From Lachnospira sp. UBA2821 (lineage in GTDB: Bacteria; Bacillota; Clostridia; Lachnospirales; Lachnospiraceae), in NCBI GenBank assembly GCA_002351535.1, contig DEGR01000003.1, positions 1 through 14,854 of the forward strand: a DNA stretch of 14,854 bases, written 5' to 3'. This document shows, piece by piece, positions 7,844 through 14,854 of this stretch (positions within the stretch are counted from its first letter, which is position 1; every line of letters begins with the position of its first letter). Under the pieces are notes generated by a model that was not told the DNA's origin, made no database searches, and saw only the letters and a list, made by a program, of their open reading frames with translations. A program made the translations under genes and the position numbers.

Positions 7844-9211
7844 ATGAGTAAAGAAATACCTTATAAAATATATCTTGAAGAGAGCGAGATGCCAAAGCAG
7901 TGGTATAACGTAAGAGCTGATATGAAGAATAAACCGGCTCCGATACTTAACCCTGCAACACTTAAACCTGTAACTGTAGAAGAACTCGAGCCAATTTTCT
8001 GTACAGAACTTGCAAAGCAGGAGCTTGATGATACAACGCCATATTTTGATATTCCGGAAGAGATACTCGGATTTTACAAAATGTATCGTCCGGCACCACT
8101 TGTACGTGCATATTGTCTTGAGAAAAAGCTTGGAACACCTGCACACATTTATTACAAATTCGAAGGAAACAACACATCAGGAAGTCATAAGCTTAATTCA
8201 GCTATAGCACAGGCTTATTATGCTAAGAAGCAGGGGCTTAAAGGTGTAACTACAGAGACCGGTGCAGGTCAGTGGGGAACAGCACTTTCTATGGCATGTT
8301 CGTATTTTGACCTTGACTGTCAGGTATATATGGTAAAAGTATCATATGAGCAGAAGCCTTTCAGACGTGAGGTTATGAGAACATACGGAGCAAGTGTAAC
8401 ACCTTCACCATCCATGAATACAGAAGTAGGAAGAAAGATTAATGCAGAATTCCCGGGAACAACAGGAAGTCTTGGATGTGCAATATCAGAGGCTGTTGAG
8501 GCGGCAACAACACAGGAAGGTTATCGTTATGTTCTTGGTTCAGTATTATCACAGGTTCTTATTCATCAGACAGTTATAGGTCTTGAGACAAAGGCTGCAC
8601 TTGATAAATATGGAATAAAAGCTGATACAATTATCGGATGTGCCGGTGGTGGTTCAAATCTCGGAGGACTTATATCTCCATTTGCAGGAGAAATGTTAAG
8701 AGGAGAAGCTGATTATGAGATTATAGCAGTAGAGCCTGCTTCATGTCCAAGTCTTACAAGAGGACGTTATGCATATGATTACTGTGATACAGGAAAGATA
8801 TGTCCACTCGCTAAAATGTACACATTAGGAAGCGGATTCATACCTTCACCAAACCACGCAGGCGGATTAAGATATCATGGAATGAGCTCAATAGTATCGC
8901 AGCTTTATGATGATGGATTAATTAAAGCAAGAAGTGTTGAGCAGTCAGAAGTATTTAAGGCGGCTACAGAATTCGCAAGAGTAGAAGGAATACTTCCTGC
9001 ACCGGAAAGCAGCCATGCTATCAAAGTTGCTATCGATGAGGCACTTAAGTGCAAGGAAACAGGCGAGGAGAAGAACATTGTATTCGGTCTTACAGGTACA
9101 GGATATTTTGATATGGTTGCATATCAGAAATACAATGACGGAAAGATAACAGATTATATTCCAACAGATGAAGAACTTGAGAAGAGTTTTGCAACACTTC
9201 CTACAGTATAA
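7844..9211 (+). CDS. trpB: Tryptophan synthase beta chain, TrpB2-type PLP enzyme
   Basis: Pyridoxal-phosphate enzyme that condenses indole with serine to give tryptophan. 455 residues, the longer TrpB2 class (TrpB1 is about 400). The PLP lysine is Lys116 in the signature GNNTSGSHKLNSA. The catalytic glutamate is Glu138 in TETGAGQWG. The phosphate-binding loop is CAGGGSN (266-272). The long N-terminus (about 85 residues before RPAPLVRAY) and the insert near 200-225 fit TrpB2. TrpB2 enzymes usually work without TrpA, and no trpA or other trp gene is adjacent. This suggests indole salvage or repair rather than de novo synthesis; that role is inferred from the family. The gene stands alone, with a strong terminator 44 bases after the stop. 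Identification as a TrpB-like enzyme is very secure; the TrpB2 subclass somewhat less so. Confidence 0.95.
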   Translation: MSKEIPYKIYLEESEMPKQWYNVRADMKNKPAPILNPATLKPVTVEELEPIFCTELAKQELDDTTPYFDIPEEILGFYKMYRPAPLVRAYCLEKKLGTPAHIYYKFEGNNTSGSHKLNSAIAQAYYAKKQGLKGVTTETGAGQWGTALSMACSYFDLDCQVYMVKVSYEQKPFRREVMRTYGASVTPSPSMNTEVGRKINAEFPGTTGSLGCAISEAVEAATTQEGYRYVLGSVLSQVLIHQTVIGLETKAALDKYGIKADTIIGCAGGGSNLGGLISPFAGEMLRGEADYEIIAVEPASCPSLTRGRYAYDYCDTGKICPLAKMYTLGSGFIPSPNHAGGLRYHGMSSIVSQLYDDGLIKARSVEQSEVFKAATEFARVEGILPAPESSHAIKVAIDEALKCKETGEEKNIVFGLTGTGYFDMVAYQKYNDGKITDYIPTDEELEKSFATLPTV

Positions 9212-9254
9212 TAGTGGGGAGTATTGAAAGGATTAAAGTTAATAGCAAAAAAGA

Positions 9255-9299
9255 AAAAATAGTCCGTACGATTTTAGTAAGTCGTATGGACTATTTTTC
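9255..9299. terminator. Bidirectional intrinsic terminator between trpB2 and the XRE gene
   Basis: Perfectly aligned 17-base arms, AAAAATAGTCCGTACGA (9255-9271) and TCGTATGGACTATTTTT (9282-9298), with one G-T pair and a 10-base loop. A-rich sequence on the left and T-rich on the right supply U tracts for both directions. It lies between two convergent genes and can end both transcripts. Confidence 0.92.
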
Positions 9300-9302
9300 T
9301 GT

Positions 9303-9671
9303 TTAATCAGCATCGTTATTTTTTTTCTGCGTATCAAGTAAAGTGAGTATACGTTCGTTAATACGGATTTGATTTTCATTGTTTAGCCTGGTGTAATAAT
9401 TAAGTAAACGGTGTTCAGCCGCACTTAATCCGACAGGTGCCGGGTCAGTATAATCGGGTTTCTGGTAATAGTCAGTAAGTCCTATAAGAAAATCCGATGT
9501 TGTATCTAATGCACTTGCCAATCTGTTCAATATCTCGGCCTTTGGTTCATAAAGGTTATTTTCATATCTGGAAAGAGAAGTAGGGGATATCTTAATCGTA
9601 CTGGCTAAAGCTTTCTGACTGATGTTATGTTCCTCTCTCAAAAAGACAATACGCTCACCTATTGTGTTCAT
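9303..9671 (-). CDS. XRE/Cro-CI family transcriptional regulator
   Basis: 122-residue DNA-binding protein. The helix-turn-helix occupies about residues 5-62: IGERIVFLREEHNISQKALA, then the recognition region SPTSLSRYENNLYEPK and the typical tail LASALDTTSDFLIGLTD. The C-terminal half (about 70-122) is a short helical region, ERILTLLDTQKKN, probably for dimerisation, with no recognisable sensor domain. A GGAGG site (complement of 9681-9687) precedes the ATG by about 9 bases. The gene is divergent from the surface locus beginning at 9867 and convergent with trpB2, so it may repress the divergent promoter or itself. This is inferred from position only. No toxin partner, integrase or phage gene is adjacent. 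Confidence 0.9.
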   Translation of the reverse strand: MNTIGERIVFLREEHNISQKALASTIKISPTSLSRYENNLYEPKAEILNRLASALDTTSDFLIGLTDYYQKPDYTDPAPVGLSAAEHRLLNYYTRLNNENQIRINERILTLLDTQKKNNDAD

Positions 9672-9866
9672 GAGAAATATACCTCCGTTAAATTTAATAA
9701 TTTTTATTACTATTTTAATTATGAAATTAAGTGTACATTATTATGCATTTTTTGAGTTTAAAATTGCTAAAATGACATTAAAATATTTGAAAATGCTGAA
9801 TTGATATGATAATATATACTATGAAATATATAACGTTTTTATTTCAAGAAAGAGAGGTAATAGAGT
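9672..9866. other. Divergent AT-rich intergenic region
   Basis: 195 bases between the XRE gene and the BIG2 protein gene. It holds a promoter candidate for the plus-strand gene and three AAAATG/CATTTT half-sites (9746-9751 inverted; 9769-9774 and 9790-9795 direct, 21 bases apart). The last half-site overlaps the -35 box. No coding sequence or RNA structure is seen. A minus-strand promoter for the XRE gene must lie here, but I could not single one out. Confidence 0.5.
9787..9815 (+). promoter_or_regulatory. Promoter of the surface locus
   Basis: TTGAAA (9787-9792), a 17-base spacer and TAATAT (9810-9815), about 50 bases before the ATG at 9867. The spacing is ideal and both boxes are near consensus, though the AT-rich setting raises the chance of a fortuitous match. 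Confidence 0.5.
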
Positions 9867-10898
9867 ATGAGTTATGCAAAAAGAAGAGTAGCAGTGTATT
9901 TGAGTATGTTAATGGTATTATCAGCAGTATTTAGTTTACTGCCAAATACAAAAGTATCAGCAAAACAGTATGAATATTCGCTTAGATTTTCAGCAGGTTC
10001 GGCGAATATAACCGATAGGACTGTATTACAGGTAAAGCAGAATGCAAAACAGTTTTATATAGGAGATTGTGTACAATATGCTAATGAAGATACTTTTGAT
10101 TGGACTTATCTGACAAATGTTGAAGGTGCAGTTTTTACAAGCAGTAACCCGAAAGTGTTAGATGTTGATAAAAATACTGGTAAGGCAAAGGCATTGAAAA
10201 CAGGAAGTGTAGTCGTGACAGCTAAGTATAATGGACTGAAAGCAAAAGCAAATTTTAAGGTGGTAAAAAATATCACAGAGAAAAATGATACTAAAAAAAT
10301 AAGAAAGAAGATTACTGATTTTATAAAAGCATATGGTAATGGAATAACTGATAAAAACAGATATAAGGTTCTTTCGGAGTCAAATAAAATTAAAGATTTA
10401 TATTTTCTGAATGTATGGGATTGGGACTGGCATACAGGAACTATTAAGTGCACTTCTTCAGAAGGATTGCATGCAGTAATATTGAAAGACTCTATAAGGG
10501 CTTATGCAAGTGAGAGAAACCCTTTTGCGACATATCATGCCAAATATGTTAAAATCAAATCTTTATCAGCAAAATCAAATAAGATAACAGTAAAATTAAA
10601 TAAGAAGCTGACAGCTGATAATATATTCGCATTAAAATGTGAGGCAAATGATGAGAACAAAGCAGCTAAAAAAGTATCAGAAACTAAAAAAGTTAAATTC
10701 ACTATCAGTGTAAGGGATATGGATTCACAGAAGGAATATAATGCAAAAGCGACTGCTGAAAAGGGAAAAGATACGGTCGTAATATACACTAAGGGACTAA
10801 AGATGAAAAAGGGACAGAAATATAATCTGTCAGGACCATATAGAATGGTATGGGAGTGGAATTGGATTAATGATTATAAAGGGTTTACGGCTAAGTAA
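9867..10898 (+). CDS. Secreted protein with BIG2 (bacterial Ig-like) domain and W-x-W-x-W motifs
   Basis: 343 residues, exported. A basic N-terminus and hydrophobic core (about 8-26) end at a probable signal-peptidase site after VSA (residue 32). Residues about 85-133 fit a BIG2 Ig-like fold: VFTSSNPKVLDVDKNTGKA, then ALKTGSVVVTAKY. The remainder is not recognised. It has a basic helical linker (about 138-175), the motif VWDWDW (183-188), a lysine-rich beta-type region (about 225-320), and a second similar motif VWEWNW (328-333) near the C-terminus. No sortase motif, membrane anchor or repeat anchor is seen, so it may be released or held by partners. AGAGAGG lies 9 bases before the ATG. The stop directly abuts the ATG of the polysaccharide polymerase/ligase-like gene, suggesting joint expression. 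A role in cell-surface polysaccharide binding or assembly is a guess from that neighbour. Confidence 0.85.
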   Translation: MSYAKRRVAVYLSMLMVLSAVFSLLPNTKVSAKQYEYSLRFSAGSANITDRTVLQVKQNAKQFYIGDCVQYANEDTFDWTYLTNVEGAVFTSSNPKVLDVDKNTGKAKALKTGSVVVTAKYNGLKAKANFKVVKNITEKNDTKKIRKKITDFIKAYGNGITDKNRYKVLSESNKIKDLYFLNVWDWDWHTGTIKCTSSEGLHAVILKDSIRAYASERNPFATYHAKYVKIKSLSAKSNKITVKLNKKLTADNIFALKCEANDENKAAKKVSETKKVKFTISVRDMDSQKEYNAKATAEKGKDTVVIYTKGLKMKKGQKYNLSGPYRMVWEWNWINDYKGFTAK

Positions 10899-12599
10899 AT
10901 GAATAAGAATATAAAAAAGGAACATTTTAATGATTTTATAATACCTGTTATGCTTATTCTCTGTGTTATGCCATTTATAATAAGATATGCAGAATATGAT
11001 TATGGATATGGAAAATATAAATGGCATTCACAGGATAGCATTATGCAGGACTTTTATACATATTATCGCAGTATATTTTTTGTAACCATAGTATGTATAA
11101 CAATTGCGGTATTAGTATTTCGAATGTTACTTTACACTGAAAGTATAAAGAATGTGAAAGTATTTATACCGCTGGGGATATATTGTTTTTTTGTATTGAT
11201 ATCGTCTATATTATCAGTTAATGTCAAAGCTGCATTTTTAGGGAATATATATTACGAAGGCTTTTTTGTAATAACAGGATATATAGTTATGGCATTTTAT
11301 ACTTATCAGATTATGTCGGATGAAAAAGATTACAAAGTAATAGTGAAAGCAATATTAATAATGTTTACTTTAATAAGTGCAGTTGGGTGGATTCAGATAT
11401 TCAGACACGATTTGTTAAATGTAAAATCTATACAGAAACTTATAATGACGAAAGAACAGTTTGCACGGTATGGTGGAGCTATTGATAATATTTTTACGGG
11501 AAATAATGTATTCTTAAGTTTATATAATCCTAATTATGCAGCAATATTTTTAATAATGTTTGCATGCCTTTTTATGGTGTTTTTGCTTGAAGCCAAAACT
11601 GGAAAAGAAAAAGTACTGTTTGCGGTATATTTAGCAGATGCATTGGTACTGTGCTGGTTTACATATACAAGAGCAGCGCTGGTGGCATTTGCAACCGTGA
11701 CAGTATTTTTTTTAATATGCAGGAAAAGTAATATAAGAAAAGCTTTATTTGTTATCCTGGGAAGTGTATTAGTATTTATAGTATTACTATGTGTGGATTA
11801 TATAAATGGTGGAAAATATGTTAATAGAATATTTGATAAAAAAATTAATACAAAGCTGGAAAGTATAGAAACACAAAAAAATGGCATAAAGATTAAATAT
11901 GGTGGAAAAAATTACATGTTATCAATGGAAGATGTTAAAGGGGGAGAGATAGCATTACCTTTTTCAAAAAAATGTTATGCTGAGTCTGTTAATATGAATG
12001 ATAAAAATCTTCTACTGCTATATATTGAAGATTATACTCTTCAGTTCATAAAAGAAGAGGATGGATATTATTATTATTATACACAGTGGGGAAAGGAAGA
12101 TAAGATATTAAATGTTAGAAGTGTTGATATGCACGGAAAAGAATATCTGGGAAGTGGAAGAATGTATATATGGTCGCGTACAATTCCGTTATTGCAACGA
12201 TATATATTTATAGGAAGTGGACCGGATACGTTTGCGGAAGTATATCCGCAGAATGATTATATTGGAAAAATGTTATATGCCAAAGACACAGCAAGAATCA
12301 TAGAGGGAGCACATAATGACTATCTTATGAAATGGGTGCAGACAGGACTAGTGGCATTGATTGCTTTATTAGTGTTTTATGGAAGTTTTGTTGTAAAATG
12401 TTTTGGATATTTCAGAAAAGAAGAGATAAAAACAGTAAAAGAAAAAGTGGGTTTTGGATGTTTTCTGGGGTGTTTAGCATATATGGTATGCAGTTTATTT
12501 TCTGATTCTACAATTTACACATCACCTATATTTTATGTGTTTGCAGGAATGGCATTGTCGGCAGTGGAAAATAAGAAAAATGACAATAAGAAAAGATAA
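10899..12599 (+). CDS. O-antigen ligase/polymerase (Wzy_C) family membrane protein
   Basis: 566-residue polytopic protein of the Wzy/WaaL superfamily, which polymerises or transfers lipid-linked glycans on the outer membrane face. Helices are seen at about 12-29, 58-79, 87-107, 121-138, 147-167, 210-229, 238-275 (probably two), 281-299, 481-501, 517-534 and 540-556. Family marks are LYNPNYAA (208-215), TRAAL (257-261), GSGRMYIW with Arg421, GSGPDTFAEVYP (439-450) and AHNDYL with His472. Arg and His at equivalent places are important in WaaL-type ligases. The loop of about 125 residues between 300 and 425 is larger and more beta-rich than a bare catalytic loop. In a Gram-positive host the substrate would be a capsular or wall glycan rather than LPS. 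The start codon abuts the previous stop with no good ribosome site, so translation is probably coupled. No glycosyltransferases are adjacent. Confidence 0.88.
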   Translation: MNKNIKKEHFNDFIIPVMLILCVMPFIIRYAEYDYGYGKYKWHSQDSIMQDFYTYYRSIFFVTIVCITIAVLVFRMLLYTESIKNVKVFIPLGIYCFFVLISSILSVNVKAAFLGNIYYEGFFVITGYIVMAFYTYQIMSDEKDYKVIVKAILIMFTLISAVGWIQIFRHDLLNVKSIQKLIMTKEQFARYGGAIDNIFTGNNVFLSLYNPNYAAIFLIMFACLFMVFLLEAKTGKEKVLFAVYLADALVLCWFTYTRAALVAFATVTVFFLICRKSNIRKALFVILGSVLVFIVLLCVDYINGGKYVNRIFDKKINTKLESIETQKNGIKIKYGGKNYMLSMEDVKGGEIALPFSKKCYAESVNMNDKNLLLLYIEDYTLQFIKEEDGYYYYYTQWGKEDKILNVRSVDMHGKEYLGSGRMYIWSRTIPLLQRYIFIGSGPDTFAEVYPQNDYIGKMLYAKDTARIIEGAHNDYLMKWVQTGLVALIALLVFYGSFVVKCFGYFRKEEIKTVKEKVGFGCFLGCLAYMVCSLFSDSTIYTSPIFYVFAGMALSAVENKKNDNKKR

Positions 12600-12676
12600 A
12601 GGCAATTATCACCAAAAAGAATGCTTTTTAATGATAGTAAATCGGTGAGAGATTTTAAGAGAAAGGAAGAGTGCTG

Positions 12677-14854
12677 ATGGGAATGAAATATAAGAATATT
12701 TTTTCAAAAGCTACAAGTGTGTTATTGACTGTATCCGTAATAATATCATCTAATGGTGTGGCTATGGCATCAGACAGTATACAAAAGGAGTCGGTGGATT
12801 CCAAAGGAGTTATTGAAATATCAACAGAGGATGAATTAAGAAAAATAGCGGAGGATTTGTCAGGGGATTATGTTCTGACGGATAGCATTAATCTGGAGAA
12901 TGAGTGGACGCCGTTAGGGGATAATGATAAACCGTTTACCGGAACATTTGATGGAAACGGACATGTCATAAGAGGTATGGATATAGATATAGATGACAGT
13001 GAACAGAGCAGTTTTGACGGCTTGTTTGGTGTAGTAGAGGATGCACATATAAAAAATGTGGCATTAGAAGATATTTCTATTGAGAGTGATACCAAAGGTG
13101 GTGTCTACATCGGAGGAATAGCTGGTAAGGTCACAGATAGTAGTATTTCAGATGTGTATGTATCAGGAAATATTTTGGTTGATGAAAATACTGCACAGAC
13201 AATAGGTGGAATAGCAGGAGCAGTATTTAATACTGATTCGACAGATGGTTATGAAGCATTGTTGCGGCAATGCATGGTAAGAGTCAATGTGACACATAAA
13301 GATAGTGGAGAAGTAGGAGTTGTTGTTGGATGGATAAATGATGTTGAATGTATGCAGAACTGTTATACAGATAATCAGAACGCAATGCTTACTGACGTAG
13401 AATATAATCAGGAAAATAACAGGACATTAACAGGTGAAGCACTTCAAAATCAGGATAACTATATCGGATTTGATTTTGATACAGTATGGGAAATGACGGA
13501 TAATGGAGCAAAACTTATAACACAGATTGCGGATGATATTGCTGATTCGTATAGTGAAAAGTTTTCATATGTATCTTCAGATGAAAATGAAAGTAAAGAA
13601 ACTATAGAAAAAGATGCCTCTGAGGATGTAGCTGAGACAGTGCCTGAGGTCATTGCATATAGTTATAATGGGGTCTCTTCATTGCCGGAGATACCAGAGC
13701 TATTAGAGGAAAAAGATATAGTTGAAGGTAATAATAATAGCATGCCACTGGCATCTGCTGATGAGCAGGTAAGCGGTGATTTTACATACACTGTATCAGG
13801 AAATGATGCTACAATCACCGGATATACAGGCAGTGGCGGTAGTGTGGTGATACCAGGGACAATAGATGGGTATACAGTGACAGGAATAGGTAGCTATGCA
13901 TTTAACGGATGTACAAAAATAACAGAAATAAGCATACCAAATACAATAGCCAGTATAGGCTATGGAGCTTTTTCAAGCTGTACATCACTTGAAACAGTAA
14001 ATATGAGCTATAACAGTACGGTGGAATATGAGACAAGTATAGAAAGTCAGGCATTCAGTGGGTGTACAAGCCTTAAGAATGTTAACCTGTCAGAGAATGT
14101 AACAAGTATAGGAAGTCAGGCATTCGGTGGGTGTACAGCTTTAGAAACACTTATATTGCCGGAAAGTCTTACAACTATGGGATATGAGATGATAGAAAGT
14201 ACGGCGATAAGCAGTATAACGATACCGAAGAATGTAAAATCGTGTAGAGGGTCATCGTATAGTGGTCCGCTGGCAAACTGTAAGACATTAAAGACGGTAA
14301 CATTTGAAGAAGGGATGACATCAATACCGGGAGACATACTTGCAAGTCGTGATTATACAAGTTATGTAACAAAAGTAAATATACCGGAAAGTGTAGAAGA
14401 AATAGGAAGCTGTGCATTCTATAAGTGCGAGAATATAGATGTGAGTGTGCTGCCATCGAAGTTGAAAATAATAGGTAGCTATGCATTTTATAATTGTGTG
14501 AATATAGATGTGAGTGTGCTGCCATCGAAGTTGAAAACAATAGGTAGCTATGCATTTAACGGATGTACAAAAATAACAGAAATAAGCATACCAAATACAA
14601 TTACCAGTATAGGCTATGGAGCTTTTTCAAGCTGTACATCACTTGAAACAGTAAATATGAGCTATAACAGTATGGTGGAATATGAGGCAAGTATAGAAAG
14701 TCAGGCATTCAGTGGATGTACAAGCCTTAAGAATGTTAACCTGTCAGAGAACATAACAAGTATAGGAGGTCAGGCATTCAGTGGGTGTACAGCTTTAGAA
14801 ACACTTATATTGCCGGAAAGTCTTACATATATTATAGCCTCTCGGATTATTGAA
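12677..14854 (+). CDS. Secreted GLUG-motif and BspA-type leucine-rich-repeat protein, 3' end beyond window
   Basis: Open frame of 726 codons with no stop before the window edge. A signal peptide (core about 12-25) has a likely cleavage site after AMA (residue 31). A GLUG region follows (about 78-225), introduced by WTPLGDNDKPFTGTFDGNG and containing GLFG (115-118) and two GGIAG units (146-150, 177-181). Its usual tail, FDFDTVWEM, is at 265-273. An acidic Ser/Glu/Asp linker (about 285-360) leads into LRR_5 repeats from about 370 onward, with the pattern IGSYAFNGC...L..V.IP..V..IG about every 23 residues. Residues 404-499 and 622-717 are nearly identical. AAAGGAAG precedes the ATG by 7 bases; the gap from the previous gene is 77 bases with no clear terminator. 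Such proteins are cell-surface adhesins or host-matrix/partner binders. The anchor, if any, would lie beyond the edge. The last nine residues do not follow the repeat. Confidence 0.88.
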   Translation, partial: MGMKYKNIFSKATSVLLTVSVIISSNGVAMASDSIQKESVDSKGVIEISTEDELRKIAEDLSGDYVLTDSINLENEWTPLGDNDKPFTGTFDGNGHVIRGMDIDIDDSEQSSFDGLFGVVEDAHIKNVALEDISIESDTKGGVYIGGIAGKVTDSSISDVYVSGNILVDENTAQTIGGIAGAVFNTDSTDGYEALLRQCMVRVNVTHKDSGEVGVVVGWINDVECMQNCYTDNQNAMLTDVEYNQENNRTLTGEALQNQDNYIGFDFDTVWEMTDNGAKLITQIADDIADSYSEKFSYVSSDENESKETIEKDASEDVAETVPEVIAYSYNGVSSLPEIPELLEEKDIVEGNNNSMPLASADEQVSGDFTYTVSGNDATITGYTGSGGSVVIPGTIDGYTVTGIGSYAFNGCTKITEISIPNTIASIGYGAFSSCTSLETVNMSYNSTVEYETSIESQAFSGCTSLKNVNLSENVTSIGSQAFGGCTALETLILPESLTTMGYEMIESTAISSITIPKNVKSCRGSSYSGPLANCKTLKTVTFEEGMTSIPGDILASRDYTSYVTKVNIPESVEEIGSCAFYKCENIDVSVLPSKLKIIGSYAFYNCVNIDVSVLPSKLKTIGSYAFNGCTKITEISIPNTITSIGYGAFSSCTSLETVNMSYNSMVEYEASIESQAFSGCTSLKNVNLSENITSIGGQAFSGCTALETLILPESLTYIIASRIIE
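13886..14173 (+). repeat. 288-bp direct repeat, copy 1 (LRR block)
   Basis: Encodes residues 404-499 of the LRR protein. It matches 14540-14827 without gaps, with about 9 differences by eye (about 97% identity), several of them synonymous or conservative. This points to a recent in-frame duplication or gene conversion. Confidence 0.9.
14432..14569 (+). repeat. Tandem 69-bp LRR repeat (two units)
   Basis: Units 14432-14500 and 14501-14569. The first 57 bases of each differ at a single position (AAAATA versus AAAACA), while the last 12 differ widely. One unit equals 23 residues, the LRR_5 period. It encodes NIDVSVLPSKLK followed by IGSYAF twice. Confidence 0.88.
14540..14827 (+). repeat. 288-bp direct repeat, copy 2 (LRR block)
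   Basis: Encodes residues 622-717, offset 654 bp (218 codons) from copy 1, keeping the frame. Similarity to copy 1 stops at 14827. The remaining 27 bases to the edge share nothing with the sequence that follows copy 1. Confidence 0.9.

Noticed and set aside
7703..8146. Minus-strand open frame of 147 codons over the trpB2 start
   Set aside because: Lies opposite a clear, conserved enzyme gene; the translation is rich in Cys, Tyr, Ile and Lys without domains and has no convincing ribosome site.
9303..9671. Antitoxin or phage repressor reading of the XRE gene
   Set aside because: No toxin-sized neighbour, integrase or phage gene is present, so only a general regulator can be claimed.
12609..12648. 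Hairpin AAAAAG/CTTTTT inside TCACC/GGTGA before the LRR gene
   Set aside because: The inner stem is almost all A-T, the outer one is short and unevenly spaced, and no U tract follows. It is too weak for a terminator or riboswitch call.
14175..14555. Minus-strand open frame with an internal protein repeat
   Set aside because: The apparent repeat is just the antisense reading of the 69-bp LRR units of the plus-strand gene.
1..14854. CRISPR array, tRNA, rRNA or insertion sequence
   Set aside because: I saw no regularly spaced palindromic repeats, no cloverleaf-like sequence, no transposase and no flanking inverted repeats. The only long repeats are coding LRR units.

Overview
The window looks like a chromosomal segment of a low-GC, Gram-positive gut-type Clostridia, most likely a Lachnospiraceae member. 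This is inferred from AT-rich coding DNA with AGGAGG-type ribosome sites, Clostridia-style FtsX permeases with a two-component system, an AAA-ATPase-like/PD-(D/E)XK protein, and a GLUG plus BspA-type leucine-rich-repeat surface protein. No rRNA, tRNA or other species marker is present, so the genus stays open.

Positions 1-5009 hold a sensory/export module, all on the plus strand. It comprises an OmpR-type response regulator (5' end missing or broken), a histidine kinase starting at TTG and overlapping it by 8 bases, an 8-TM double-FtsX permease, and its MacB/LolD-type ATPase. An inverted repeat between kinase and permease overlaps a TATAAT box and is a good candidate operator for the regulator. 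The likely job is sensing and expelling, or resisting, an envelope-active compound; the substrate is unknown.

Positions 5040-9300 are a mixed block. An AAA-ATPase-like/PD-(D/E)XK protein has its own strong promoter match. It is followed 9 bases later by a secretion-signal-less alpha/beta hydrolase, and then by a stand-alone TrpB2-type tryptophan synthase beta chain without trpA. A strong bidirectional hairpin terminator separates trpB2 from a convergent XRE-family repressor-like gene.

Positions 9672-14854 form a cell-surface locus divergent from the XRE gene. It contains a secreted Ig-like (BIG2) protein with two W-x-W-x-W motifs, a multi-membrane-span O-antigen ligase/polymerase-family protein whose ATG directly abuts the preceding stop, and a secreted GLUG + LRR_5 (BspA-like) protein that is still open at the right edge. 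The last gene contains a 288-bp direct repeat, about 97% identical, separated by 654 bp.

Both window edges depart abruptly from what their gene families predict: an in-frame TAG just before the receiver aspartate at the left, and loss of the repeat pattern in the last 27 bases at the right. I suspect these are contig ends or rearrangement points. I found no CRISPR array, RNA gene, insertion sequence or attachment site. No intergenic gap exceeds 300 bases; the longest is 195 bases (9672-9866).
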